Shown here: positions 11,395 through 21,880 of the stretch, in pieces
How positions within the stretch are numbered: the stretch's first letter is position 1
Layout of the letters: every line of letters starts with the position of its first letter
From: Adiantum capillus-veneris
Lineage: Eukaryota; Streptophyta; Polypodiopsida; Polypodiales; Pteridaceae
Direction: 5' to 3'
DNA length: 64,000 nucleotides
Assembly (NCBI GenBank): GCA_014529385.2
Contig: CM043946.1
Location: 37,586,058-37,650,057 of the forward strand
Position numbers and translations under genes: made by a program
The notes under the pieces: model-generated
What the model was told of the DNA's origin: nothing
Databases searched by the model: none
Seen by the model: only the letters and a program-made list of their open reading frames with translations

Positions 11395-12325
11395 TTTGAA
11401 AAAATAAAGCACCTATATGAGCAAGCAAATACTGAAAAAATGCCATTTTATGGTTCACTCCCATGTATGCTGTCTTTTTTTACTATTGAGAATGTATGCG
11501 GTGGGCTTGAAAAGTTGGCCACTCGCAAAGCGGGAGATCTTCAAGGTATGAAGCTGAAGATGATCAAATGGACGGGGGATTTTACCCATGAGTGGATGTG
11601 TGATATGTTCAACCTTGCACTTCAACATGGTATGCCTTATGATTGGAGTACTAATTGGGTTAAGCCTTTGCATAAAGGAGGGGATGTAAAGAATGTAAGC
11701 AACTACCGGACTATAATGATTGGGTCTCTTATGGCAAAGTTGTTTGGGTGCATAATGGAGATGAAATTGAGTGATTGGGCTGAAGAGAATGACAAGCGTG
11801 CAAAGGGACAAGCGGGTTTTCGTCGATGCCATAGCACCATTGATCATCTTGTCACTCTTCGTGTTCTCATGGAGGAAAGTCGGTTGAAAGGCAAGCGATT
11901 GTATTGTTGTTTTGTGGACTTTAAGAAAGCCTTTGATATGATTCCACGTTACAATTTGTGGAGAAGAATGGAAGCACTCCAAGTGCCAAGTGAGTTTATG
12001 CTTGCGGTTTCTCGAATCTATGAGAAGGTGATTTGTCGATTGCGCATGGGAAGAGAAATTTCAGAAATTTTTGTAAGCACTATTGGGGTTAAACAAGGAT
12101 GTCCATTGTCACCAACTCTCTTTGGTCTATGCATCGATCAATTGGAACAAATGGTACTTGACTTTATGCAAGAAGAATGCATTGAAGAGGTCACTATTTG
12201 CAATGCGGTAATCATGCTTTTGTTGTATGCGGATGATGTAGTGCTTCTAGCACACACTTTAGAAGATGCACAAAAGCTTATGGTTGTCCTTGAGAAATTT
12301 TGCTTGCATAGTGGGCTGATTGTAA
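11395..12325 (+). pseudogene. LINE reverse transcriptase, N-terminal and catalytic part
   Basis: Read in one frame that is open from 11272; LINE-like sequence starts near 11395. RT blocks in order: KMIKWTGDFTHEWM, NWVKPLHKGGDVKNVSNYRTI (block 1), GQAGFRRCHSTIDHLVTLR (block 2), FVDFKKAFD near 11911 (catalytic Asp), GVKQGCPLSPTLF (block B), LLLYADDVVLLA with YADD at 12226-12237, and FCLHSGLIV (block D). All catalytic residues are present. The frame is cut by the LTR element at 12326. The enzyme would copy the element RNA at the target nick. Confidence 0.88.
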
Positions 12326-12467
12326 TGTTGAGCTTATATGTGAAGCTACTCAATATATGGCTTCTCTATATATGGCACCCAGGTCCCCTCTATATATAAA
12401 TCATCTCATGTGTGTATTCTACACACTTTGGGGTTCTACTTCCGTGTTCTCTCCTTCTCTCTCAACA
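12326..12467 (+). repeat. 5' LTR of gene-less element, copy 1
   Basis: 142 bp, TGTTGAG to CTCAACA. A TATA-like CTATATATAAATC lies near 12390, so a promoter could be inside even this short LTR. Confidence 0.93.
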
Positions 12468-12479
12468 TGGTATTAGAGC
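12468..12479 (+). promoter_or_regulatory. Primer-binding site, initiator tRNA-Met
   Basis: TGGTATTAGAGC differs by one base from the common plant PBS TGGTATCAGAGC and starts directly after the LTR. The second copy of this element has the exact sequence. Confidence 0.88.
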
Positions 12480-12499
12480 AGTACGTTTTTGTTTTTGAT

Positions 12500-13590
12500 T
12501 TTTCTCCTGATCAAAATCGATTTTGCAGAAACTACCCGCGAAAGGGATCGGAATCGATGTGGTCTAGAACTTTGCAGAAAGAAGTTTCTTCAAATTCTAG
12601 ATGGATTTTGAGTTATCGTTCACGGACTGCGTACATACCTGAAAAACAGCTTTCGCGTTTTGTTTTTCATTTTTCTGCTAATTGGAAACAATTTTGCAGA
12701 AACTACTCGCATGAGAGACCGGAATCGATGTGGTCTACAACTTTGCAGAAGGAAGTTTTTTTCAAATTCTGCACCGATTTTGAGTTATCGTTCGCGGACT
12801 GCGTACATACCTGAAAAGAAACTTCCACTTTTTGTTTTTGATTTTTCTGCTAATTGGAAACGATTTTGCAAAAACTACCCGCGAGAGACCGGAATCGATG
12901 TGTTCTACAACTTTGCAGAAGAAAGTGTTTTCAAATTCTGCACCGATTTTGAGTTATCGTTCGCGGACTGCGTACATACCTGAAAAGCAACTTCCGCTTT
13001 TTGTTTTTGATTTTTCTGCTAATTGAAAACGATTTTGCAGAAACTACTCGTGAAGGAGACCGGAATCGATGTGGTCTACAACTTTGCAGAAAAAAGTGTT
13101 TTCAAATTCTGCACCGATTTTGAGTTATCGTTCGCGGGCTGCGTACATACCTGAAAAGCGATTTTCGCTTTTTGTTTTTGATTTTTGTGCTTATTGAAAA
13201 CGATTTTACAAAAACTACCCACGATAAAGACCGGAATCAATGTGGTCTACAACTTTGCAGAAGAAAGTGTTTTCAAATTCTGCACCGATTTTGAGTTATC
13301 GTTCGCGGACTACGTACATACCTAAAAAGCAATTTCCGTTTTTTGTTTTTTATTTTTCTGCTTATTGAAAACGATTTTGTAGAAACTACCCGCGTGAGAG
13401 ACCGGAATCGATGTGTTTTACAACTTTGCAGAAGAAACTACCCGCGATGGGGATTGGAATCGATGTGGTCTATAACTTTGCAGAAGAAAGTTTCTCTAAA
13501 TTCTGCACCAATTTTGGGTTATCGTCTCAGACTGCGAATATGTTTGAAAATCAAAATTTTACTTTTTGCTTTTGATTTTTCTCATAATTG
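12500..13590 (+). repeat. 171-bp tandem array inside the LTR element
   Basis: The marker ATCGATGTG recurs at about 12553, 12724, 12894, 13065, 13236 (one base changed) and 13407, a period of 170-171 bp, then once more at 13459 after a 52-bp partial unit. Each unit also holds GATTTTGCAGAAACTACC and GAGTTATCGTTCGCGGAC. ORFs across it repeat the same nonsense peptide; I regard it as non-coding. Confidence 0.93.
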
Positions 13591-13744
13591 AAAACTTCTC
13601 AATTATATTTTTCTTCATCAATCGAGCCGTTGATGATCATCCAAATTCTATCGAGCTACTGTTGGTACATGATCTTTTGTTATATGATATACTCGTTCAT
13701 TGATTCTCGTATAATTATTCTTTTAGAGATATAGTTTACGTCGT

Positions 13745-14280
13745 TTTATTGATAATTTCTCATTGATACCATAGTGATTTTGATGGTACCATGATAATGT
13801 TTTGTTAATACTTTGGTCATGGTGATTTTCGTTGATACCATGATGATATGTCATTGATACCATGGTTATTCTCGGTGATGCCATGATGTTGTTTCGTTGA
13901 TTCCATGGTGATTTTTGTTGATACCATGATGATGTTTTGTTGATACCATGGTTATTCTCGGTGATACCATGATGTTGTTTCGTTGATACCATGGTTATTC
14001 TCCGTGATGCCATGATGATGTTTCGTTGATACCATGGTTATTCTCGGTGATGCCATGATGTTGTTTCGTTGATACAATGATTATTCTCGGTGATATCATA
14101 ATGCTTTTCGTTGATACCATGGTCATTTATTCATTTTTATTGATATAATGATGATATTTTGTTAATACTTTGATATCATGATGCTTTTTGTTGATACCAT
14201 GGTCATTTATTCATTTTTATTGATATAATGATGATATTTTGTTAATACTTTGATGGTATTCATTGATCACTACATTGATA
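13745..14280 (+). repeat. Short tandem array, unit about 43 bp
   Basis: Variants of GTTGATACCATGG alternate with GGTGATGCCATGATG to give a unit of about 43 bp built of two similar halves. The last part is a larger duplication: a block of about 60-75 bp with ATGGTCATTTATTC occurs twice here but once in copy 2. Confidence 0.88.
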
Positions 14281-14915
14281 AATGTTGTTTTATGTAGTAT
14301 ATACACATATCATTTGTATCACGTAATCACACATTTTGTACTTTTACGTTTATACTTTATGTACCATATGTTGTCGTGCGTATATATGTCGTCAAAAGAG
14401 TGGCGTCGCGAACCATCTCTTATGGCATTGTGAACGTAATTATTTCATTAACGATGCTAATAATTTTCATGACATGTTCTTTTTGGAGTCTATGATCTAT
14501 GTAGGATTGATCAAAGAATTGATTTTATGAAGACAAACTTGGTGACAATAAAAGATTTATGAAGATATGTTTGGTGATGCCATATTGATGACAACATGAA
14601 GACATGTTTGGTGATGCGATATTGATGACAAGCCACACAGCAGATTCACGGAGACACTTTTGATTACAAGATAATCGATAGCTTTTATACCTCTTTATTG
14701 AACCTTTGTATTCATTATTGTATTTGATAGGATAGGAGTAATGTAACTCCTCATAAAACATTCATTGTAAAACGAGTGATGTAGCTCCTCGTAAACATTT
14801 GTATATTTAATGATTTTTATAATATAACGGTGGGTGTATATAGAGCTGTGGGTTTTTCCCTTGATCCCCCAAGGGTTTTTTCATCCACAGTTAGGGACCC
14901 TTATTTGAGCGGGGG

Positions 14916-15057
14916 TGTTGAGCTTATATGTGAAGCTACTCAATATATGGCTTCTCTATATATGGCACCCAGGTCCCCTCTATATATAAATCATCTCATC
15001 TGTGTATTCTACACACTTTGGGGTTCTACTTTCGTGTTCTCTCCTTCTCTCTCAACA
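14916..15057 (+). repeat. 3' LTR of gene-less element, copy 1
   Basis: 142 bp, the same ends as the left LTR and two base differences from it. The purine-rich GAGCGGGGG lies directly upstream. Confidence 0.93.
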
Positions 15058-16207
15058 TGTAAATGAATCCAAAACAAAGGTTATGCTTGTGAAAACCAAC
15101 CATAAGGAGAAGCCATGCATTGTGTACAACAACGAGACACTTGAAGTTGTTGAGAGCTTTAAGTACCTTGGCCTTGAGGTTCCATCCAATCACAAGTGGC
15201 ATGAATGTGCTATGCGTCGTTTGGAAGAGGGAAAGAGAGCATATTATGCATTTGAGAACATGTGTAATGAGGGAAACATCAAGTGTTGGGTTCTCAAGAA
15301 GTATCTTTTTGATGCATTGGTGACACCGGTTCTTCTTTATGGAGTTGAAGTGTGGGGCGGGAGCATCTCAAAGTCTACTTGGAAAGAGTTTGAGAATGTC
15401 CAAAAGTGTTTTCTTACAAACTTTCTCCAAGTTAAGACACAAACACCATATATGCTCCTACTTCTTGAGTCGGGATCTCTTCCAATTGAGGTTATGGGCA
15501 TGGAAAGGGTTGTGGACTACATGATAAAGATGCGTCAAAACCCCTCACATCGACTTCCTACAATTGCATGGGAAGCAAGCAAAAAAGTTCAAAAGACGCA
15601 TAAAAGCAAGATCTTGAGCACGGGATGGATGCAAGACATAAAGAAGTGGTTTGGGAGATGGGATGCATTACACTTGCTACATGATGCTTCAATTGACTCT
15701 CAAGTGAATGAAGCTTTTCTACAATGCCAATGTATTACAGCTTGGGAGAAATCCGGTCGGTCACGCTTCATACATTACACCACCTATATTGCTCCCAACT
15801 ACAAAACCATGTTCTTCCCTGAGAGAGGAAACCGTACTCACACTTACATGCTTGAGCCTATTCCCTTGTCCGTGATACGCCCTATCATAGCAATTCGGCT
15901 TAGCTCCCATTTCCTTCGATGCGAGATAGGGCGTTGGGCCAATGGAGAAGAGTCAAATCGATTGTGCACATTATGCTCACTACAAGTTCAAGAGTCTGAG
16001 TACCACACACTACTAGAGTGCTCATATTTTGATCACATCCGAACTTGCTTCTCTCACATTTTCAGCCATAACTTAGACCTACACACTTTCCTCTCCCAGC
16101 CAAAGTGTGGGCTCTCCATTGCGACTCTCATCACTACAATTTTGGAGCATCGAGAGTCACTCATCAGCCATACCCATACTACATCACATGTAACTTTGGT
16201 CCCATAG
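15058..16207 (+). pseudogene. LINE ORF2 C-terminal part with zinc finger
   Basis: It continues block D (NESKTKVM), then FKYLGLEV (block E), the connector with LVTPVLLYGVEVWGG, and a C-terminal zinc finger of the form CX2CX8HX4C (CTLC ... H ... C, about 15964-16021), typical of plant LINE ORF2 proteins. The stop is TAG at 16205-16207. It is open across nearly 380 codons, which suggests the LINE was young when the LTR element struck it. The upstream codons 15002-15057 belong to the inserted LTR, not to this protein. Confidence 0.87.
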
Positions 16208-16235
16208 GTCATATTTGACCTCTGAGGACGATAAT

Positions 16236-16240
<5 letters not shown>

Positions 16241-16324
<84 letters not shown>
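16241..16324. repeat. (CT)42 microsatellite between two LINEs
   Basis: Uninterrupted CT dinucleotides. The 3' ends of a plus-strand LINE and of a minus-strand LINE both stop here. Confidence 0.97.
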
Positions 16325-16329
<5 letters not shown>

Positions 16330-16536
16330 GAAAGAAAGGTTCTTATATTACAATGTTAGTTTACAGTCTACAGTTTGCTCAGTATGAGCATACATCGCTG
16401 TTAGAGTTCCTTATCTCCGAGGGTCATGACATCTTTGAGCACCCTGTTTTTTAAATTCTTGTGATCGAATCCTAGTGCTCGATACATGTACGTGATCATA
16501 GAAGCTTGTATTCCTCATGTTCCAGATGTACCATAC

Positions 16537-16890
16537 TTACCAAAGCCAAAAAGAATGCAGGCAAAAAAGCATTGCTGAGTCCTGTGTTTTGAAGAATCCA
16601 AACATGCATGTGAACTTTGTGAACTTGATTCCCCAAGCTTGATTCCACCAAAACTTGAACCATTGCCACCATTTCCTGACTTGTCTGCAATCCCAAAAGA
16701 TGTGTCTCACTATTTTGTTTCTATAACATACACTGCAGGCTCCTGTTCCAGTTCCCTTTTCGAGCATAAGCATGGCTAAGGGGATAGCTCCCATCACTAC
16801 CCTCAACATAAATACCTTAAGCTTAAATGGCGATTGAAGCATCCACAAGCTTGCAAGTACTTTAATCCACCAGTCATAAGTTTGCGACAT
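16537..16890 (-). pseudogene. LINE C-terminal zinc finger (zf-RVT type)
   Basis: LQSPFKLKVFMLRVVMGAIPL precedes a CX2C...HX4C finger (CSVCYRNKIVRHIFWDC) and RQVRKWWQWF, the signature of the domain found after plant LINE RTs. The 3' UTR then runs to 16325, where it meets the GA/CT tract without a poly(A) tail. Confidence 0.82.
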
Positions 16891-17300
16891 AGACCATTGT
16901 TGATTGCACCTAATGGCTACATCAACCTCAATACGGAGAGCAGCATAAAGATTATCTGTTTTTCATGACCACCAACTTGCATGTGAAGAGGGTAGCTACC
17001 AGTCTTTGTGTCTATCCTCTGCATTGACCAAAGCGATATGAGGTAAGGGGTGAAGCAACGTGCATAAATGGTTCCAAGCTATCCTAAGCCCATTGCCGAG
17101 TCTAAATTCCCTTCTTGCTACAAGAAACTCTTTTGGAATGTGACTAACATCCATAATCTGCTAATTTGTACAATGCCTTTTTTGAACATAGAAAGGGATT
17201 TTTTTCCAATGAGCATTCTTGGTGGTGTCTGAAATACATGGCTCCAAAAGACACTCTCAGCTCCTAACGAATTCCCTGTGTATCACTGGCGGCCATTCCA

Positions 17301-17800
17301 CTATGTTTTAGAGGAAATAATCTTCCAAGATGTAATCAACATTTGCGACACAATGAACCTAGTTTTAATGGGTGCTGCAGTAAAAAGCTTATCCCATGAT
17401 GTAATATTCCCAGTGCCATGAAAATATACCACGGAGCAGTCGATGAGGTACCATAAGCATAGGGACCAGTAGGTATCTCTTTGTACCATATGTTGCATGA
17501 GAGGCCCCCTCCTAGCATGCGCATGTGTTGTAAGATTCAGTATGACCAATACTCCATGCTTCATAGGCATGGTGAGGCGGTCCCAGGCAATAGGAGCAGT
17601 AGATGCTTTTTTCTTTCCCCACAAGAATCGAGCCAGGGCAGATTTGAAAGGCTGTAGGGATTTCTCTGTACAATCCAGGAGAGGTATATAGTACAGTATA
17701 CATGGCAAGGATAGCCTGGATAATCCGCAGTCTTACATGTAATGGCCACTCTTCGCAGTGCGAAGAGGCTACCTTCATCAATACTCTCTCAAGAACCCAT
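17301..17800 (-). pseudogene. LINE connector region, frame-broken
   Basis: Two overlapping minus-strand frames share the coding signal: WPLHVRLRIIQAILAM, then ALARFLWGKKKASTAPIAWDRLTMP, the usual stretch in plant LINEs that reads FLWG...K.....W..LC.P. A frameshift near 17640-17700 divides them. Confidence 0.75.
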
Positions 17801-17850
17801 TCTCAAAGAGATTTCATGGACACTTCCACTCCAACTGGGTAGCCTAGATG

Positions 17851-18085
17851 TCAAAATATGTGTCCTTTTGGTAGCCTCTTACCATTCCAGACAAGCGCAT
17901 GATAATTTCTGGCAGTAACGTCTATCAGTGTTGATTTTGCGAGATTTATGTGCAACCCTCCTGCAAGGGAGAAGGTAGACAGAAAAGCCATACATCTAGC
18001 AATGTTAACATTATTGGCTTTCAAGAACAAGATAGTGTCGTCAGCAAACCCCTGACCAACCAGTTTCTCATTGCCCAAATGCTGG
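17851..18085 (-). pseudogene. LINE reverse transcriptase, FADD block
   Basis: GFADDTILFLKA carries the catalytic Asp pair (FADD). It is followed by FSLAGGLHINLAKSTLIDV, the block D motif that ends plant LINE RT cores. It lies in a frame different from the preceding segment. Confidence 0.84.
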
Positions 18086-18102
18086 CCCTGTATCTTATTT
18101 TG

Positions 18103-18560
18103 TTATACTAGTGAATCCAAGTATGTGAACAATGGGTGTGTTATCACAACAAACAGTAGGGGGATAAGGGGGCACCCTTGTCTGATGGACCTTGATATAG
18201 GTACTTTGTCTGAGAGGATACCATTAATAAGAATTATGGACCATGCATCTTGTCCTAACAAATAGATAAATGCACACATTCGAGGACCAAATCCTAGTTT
18301 TTTAAGCACCATCTTCACAAAAGCCTTGGCAAAATCAATCTGAAATAATACTATGTCTTGCCCACTTCTGATTGCATGTTCAATGCCCAAATTCACAGTG
18401 AGAATGTTATGGTGGATAGATCGTCCAACTATAAACCCAGATTGAGCCTGTGTAAGCCTCAAGGAAATGGCCTTGGCCAACAGTTTGTATATGATTCCCA
18501 TCATGGTAATAGGCCTCCAATCACCCATAGTCTTTGGGAATAACGTTTTGGACAGCAGTT
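18103..18560 (-). pseudogene. LINE reverse transcriptase, blocks 1 to B
   Basis: MGDWRPITMMGIIYKLLAKA, QSGFIVGRSIHHNILTVN, LFQIDFAKAF (first catalytic Asp) and SIRQGCPLIPLLFVVI are seen in order on the minus strand. About 20 residues usual between the second and third blocks look shortened. The frame ends at 18103 and the YxDD block is read from a different frame just downstream. Confidence 0.86.
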
Positions 18561-18659
18561 TGATAATACCCTATTTGAGGCATGGATCCAAGAATTGAGC
18601 AATCCACGAGGCATTGAGCATGAGCACAATAATGCTCTTAAGTTGATCCCAATATTCTA

Positions 18660-19589
18660 TCAAGAACTCCTTAGAGATCCCACACATGCCTGGGTTTTAT
18701 CATTAGGCAGTTTGGATAGAGCAAATTTTAGTTCTCCCTCACTAAATTGCTGCTCCAGTCTCTTCGCATTAGTCTGCTCAATGCATGAGTCCACCGTGTC
18801 AATAATGTCACTAGTTGCCTTCATTCTGGCCTCAGTATTATCTGCATCATGCTGAAGAATTTTTGTGAAATAGACTACAGCATGCTCCATAATATCCTTA
18901 CTTTGCTGTAATTTTTGTCCACTGTTAGTATGCACCATTGCCATACATTCCCTTCTGCGCTTACTTTTAAGTTTCTGAAAGAATATTTTAGACCTATCAT
19001 TACAATCTTTCAAAGCATGTTGCCTACATAAGAAACGAGCTTTAGTGGCCTGCATTATTTCCTCATTTCGGATTACATCTCTAGCATTCTTGTATCTGGC
19101 CACATCCCCATGACACAATGCACCAAGGCTCGCCTGCATAGCTACCTCCTTGATGACCGTTATTGCATTGCGAATCTTATCCCTGGATTCTGAAGCTATG
19201 ACTTTCCCCACATTTCTGATAAAGTTTTGCATGCCAATAGAGAATGTCGCCCAAGCTAACAGGGGATTGGGACAGGAGATCTGCACCTCATCAATAAGCA
19301 TCAAGACTTCTTTCGTAAATAGGTGATGTTTCAACAGCGAGTTATTAATCATCAGCGGTCTCTTTGGACCAACTTTATTTTGTGTAGGTTCCAACTGATG
19401 TAGAGATAGTGTGAGAGGAAAGTGATCAAATAAGGTTGTAGACATATTCACCTGCATATCATCCATTATAGGGAGCCAGTTCATATGAATATAATCTATT
19501 CGATCGAGTCTAGACCATGAGGCTATGTGTGCATCTGAATGAAAAGTAAAACCTGCGTTGTTTCGCTGAGAGCACTCCCATGCGCCCAC
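18660..19589 (-). pseudogene. LINE endonuclease end and linker
   Basis: A 309-codon open segment. It includes TFHSDAHIASWSRLDRI (substrate-binding region with SRLDR) and TLFDHFPLTLSL (the catalytic DH pair), the end of the endonuclease, followed by the helical linker with FFQKLKSKRRRECM and the start of the RT region (QQFSEGELKFALSKLPNDKTQACVG, which corresponds to the common GLPxxKAPGxDG block). A frame change follows before the RT core. Confidence 0.85.
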
Positions 19590-19599
19590 AAGAGATAAT

Positions 19600-20060
19600 G
19601 ATTGTCTGAGAATATCCCATCGTCCTCACTCGCTACAGTTTACAACCGTGCCGATGGATGTAGTATCTGATGCATTAAGTACCATGTTGAAGTCCCCATC
19701 CAAAATCCCCCCCTGTAGAGAGAGATCAGCTAACCAATCCTATAACAACTAGCGATTTGTACTACCATTATCTGCATAAACATTAACACAATGCAGTGTC
19801 CCCAATTCAGATTTCACTAAAAAAATTGAGCAGCGACCAGTATGATGATCTAAAGTCCATTGTGGGTTTAAGCTAGCTTTGATACAAGTTAAGGTACCAG
19901 AGTAGCCATTTTTGCCGCCTCCATAATGAAAAATGTAACCTCTATAGTGCATGACCAAACCAGCACGCTTATGAAGCTTGTGCTCTTACAAACAACAAAT
20001 ATCCATATCAGAGTTTGTGAGCCAATTGAAGAATGTGGCATACCGAGTAGGGTCATTTAG
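19600..20060 (-). pseudogene. LINE apurinic endonuclease remnant
   Basis: Starting near 20040 on the minus strand: FFNWLTNSDMDICCL, then a stop where the family has the Gln of QEHKL, then EHKLHKRAGL, YGGGKNGYSGT and a block ending VKSELGTLHCVNVYADN. This is the first half of the endonuclease-exonuclease-phosphatase fold that nicks target DNA. The Glu of QEH is the metal-binding residue; the stop just before it is a C-to-T change. The protein resumes in the next segment after a shift near 19620-19740. Confidence 0.72.
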
Positions 20061-20062
20061 GC

Positions 20063-20145
<83 letters not shown>
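20063..20145. repeat. (CT)n microsatellite at the LINE 5' end
   Basis: CT dinucleotides with one interruption (TATCT near 20087). It matches the tract at the other end of the minus-strand LINE. Confidence 0.95.
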
Positions 20146-20151
<6 letters not shown>

Positions 20152-21037
20152 CAATATCATCTATTAGTAGAGGTTAGTACTCTACATGGTTAGGGCCTCC
20201 TGCTTTGGTCTCCAAAACTAGACCACATCCCAAAATTCATGTCTCTACCCCAATTCTTTATTGCTGATGCACAAATTGGCTTATGAATTACTTGAACACT
20301 TGCCATTTTTGGGTAATGGTAAGTGATCCATCAATACAAAATTTGGGCGTTTGATTTAAGTACAACATTCAGAATTGAAGCTCAATTCATGGATTATAAT
20401 GATACAAACATCATCTCCATCAAATGGCACAAACTAAAAAGGGCAAAGATAATTGCGAGATTCAAATTCAAGTGGTCCATTACCTAGATGTTGTGGTGGT
20501 CCTTACATGGAAGCAACAACTTAAATTCAATGATTTGTTTGAAAGACTAGTATAGTAACTATAATCAATGTGAAAAAAATACAACATGTTTGCGATGGAA
20601 GAACATATATTAGAGGGTGTGTAAGCCCAAAACCTAGCGAACCTTCAAAATTCCTGAAACAACCAATAGAACACCCTTCCATGCTTTGATAGATTAGGGA
20701 GGGGTTGATGAAGAAAAGATCACTCATGGAAGAATGAGTGCATAATCTCATCCCAAAATTGTGCACAACTTAACTTTCCATATTTTTGCTCATCAAAGTC
20801 TATTGCTTGTCCAATTCTATGCTATAACTACACATTATTGAACAATTAAAGCTAAAACATTTGGAGGCCCTTCAAATATGTTGTTATAAAGACTCATGGG
20901 TTGCTTTACTTCAAATTTATCTTGCTACCCCTGATGACAAGCTGCTAAATCCCAGCCCATAAACATGAAACCTTATGTATATTAGAGCTAAAATACAACC
21001 TGGATGTCACCAAATGCTCTTGCTAAATAGTCTATAC

Positions 21038-21040
<3 letters not shown>
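20146..21040. other. No gene recognised
   Basis: AT-rich sequence without recognisable ORFs, repeats or element ends. Confidence 0.45.

Positions 21041-21103
<63 letters not shown>
21041..21103. repeat. (TC)n(AC)n microsatellite
   Basis: TC units to about 21076, then CA units. Confidence 0.95.
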
Positions 21104-21106
<3 letters not shown>

Positions 21107-21559
21107 TTTTGGGTGTATCTTTGGTTCTTTTTATAAAGTGGATATTCATTCAAGAGTGGAAATGATAAGAGAGCTAGGATGCAAAGCAGAGAGAAAATTT
21201 AGTCATTTTAGCCTCCATGAAATTCTAAAGTATAAGTTTGGAGTACAAAATCTCCTTCTAAAAAAGGGAAGGATTTATCATGGACCATAAATAAAGCTAC
21301 AAAATCCAAGAGCTCAAAATCATGGGGGATTTGTGGGGGATTTTCTAAAGAATAACGTATAGTACCACGGAAATGTACAAGAGACAATCACGTCATAAAA
21401 GGGTGGGAAATTGCATTTACAAAAAAAAAGGTTTTGGTATTTAGTGGTATATAATGAGAAATATGTGAACGTAGGCAGTGTCTTCTTATTTGTACTAGGT
21501 AATTACTTGGGTCAAAAGTACATTAAGAAAAGCGTGAACCCCAAAAGGACCCTTTATCT

Positions 21560-21880
21560 TAAGGGATGATTATGCATTGAAAAATATGAGGAGGATGGTG
21601 GCCATAACTATACCCTCTAAAAAGTAGAGAGGGAGTGGAGGGAGGGGGTGGGGTCCACCATTCTTTCCTTTCAACATAAATATAATTCTCATTTGCACCC
21701 TCCAAAAACCTTGAATATATCACATGGTAAAAAGAACTAATTTTTTGCAACAAATGACAATTTTCTCAGCCATTCTCTCTCCAAAGTCGCCCATTTATTT
21801 AAACCCATCCTCTCTCTTTACAACCTCCCTCGTAGTCCTCTCTCTCCAAGCTCTCCATAGTTGCAACAACTTGGAAATTG
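21560..21880 (+). promoter_or_regulatory. Promoter-like block related to 24240-24540
   Basis: It shares with 24240-24540 the phrases CAACATAAATA, TTCTCAGCCATTCT and GTAGTCCTCTCTCTCCAAG or close variants in the same order. A TATA-like TTATTTAAACCC near 21793 is followed by CT-rich sequence. This could be the 5' region of a duplicated gene or element. No coding sequence is recognisable downstream in this copy. Confidence 0.35.

Larger units (their letters stand above)
12326..15057 (+). mobile_element. Gene-less LTR element with tandem-repeat interior, copy 1
   Basis: A complete insertion of 2732 bp with two 142-bp LTRs (12326-12467 and 14916-15057, only two differences seen), termini TGTTGAG/CTCAACA, and a perfect 5-bp target duplication TGTAA (12321-12325 and 15058-15062). 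A primer-binding site follows the left LTR and a purine run (GAGCGGGGG) precedes the right one. The interior has no gag or pol; it is built of a 171-bp tandem array and a 43-bp array plus about 630 bp of unique sequence. LTR length fits TRIM/SMART elements, but the whole is longer than the usual TRIM. The tRNA-Met primer site suggests a Copia-type helper. Confidence 0.93.
11395..16324 (+). mobile_element. 5'-truncated LINE, interrupted by an LTR element
   Basis: Two reading-frame segments (11395-12325 and 15063-16207) make one non-LTR retrotransposon ORF2 when the 12326-15057 insertion and one TGTAA copy are removed. The join falls in LIV|NESKTKVM, a normal RT sequence, and is in frame. The endonuclease domain is absent, so the copy is 5' truncated, as LINE insertions usually are. 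A very short 3' UTR with AATAAAA runs directly into 84 bp of (CT)n. Confidence 0.88.
16325..20062 (-). mobile_element. Degenerate plant LINE (endonuclease, RT, zinc finger)
   Basis: On the minus strand the order is endonuclease (from 20062), linker, reverse transcriptase, connector, zinc finger, 3' UTR (to 16325), the normal layout of plant L1-type ORF2. Several frameshifts and stops break it. It is slightly 5' truncated inside the endonuclease. Both ends lie in (CT)n tracts (16241-16324 and 20063-20145), which suggests insertion into a CT microsatellite. Confidence 0.88.

Noticed and set aside
12410-13591. Several ORFs of 60-134 codons with repeated peptide in the 171-bp array
   Set aside because: They arise because the 171-bp unit is a multiple of three and lacks stops in one frame. 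They have no known domain, break between units, and lie in a non-coding LTR element.
13745-14280. Regular short repeats that could suggest a CRISPR array
   Set aside because: Units are contiguous without unique spacers and occur identically in a second transposon copy; the genome is eukaryotic.
12326-15057. Taking the 171-bp array as centromeric satellite
   Set aside because: The monomer size is suggestive, but here the array is part of a dated LTR insertion in a LINE and again in a gypsy element, with no sign of a long free array.
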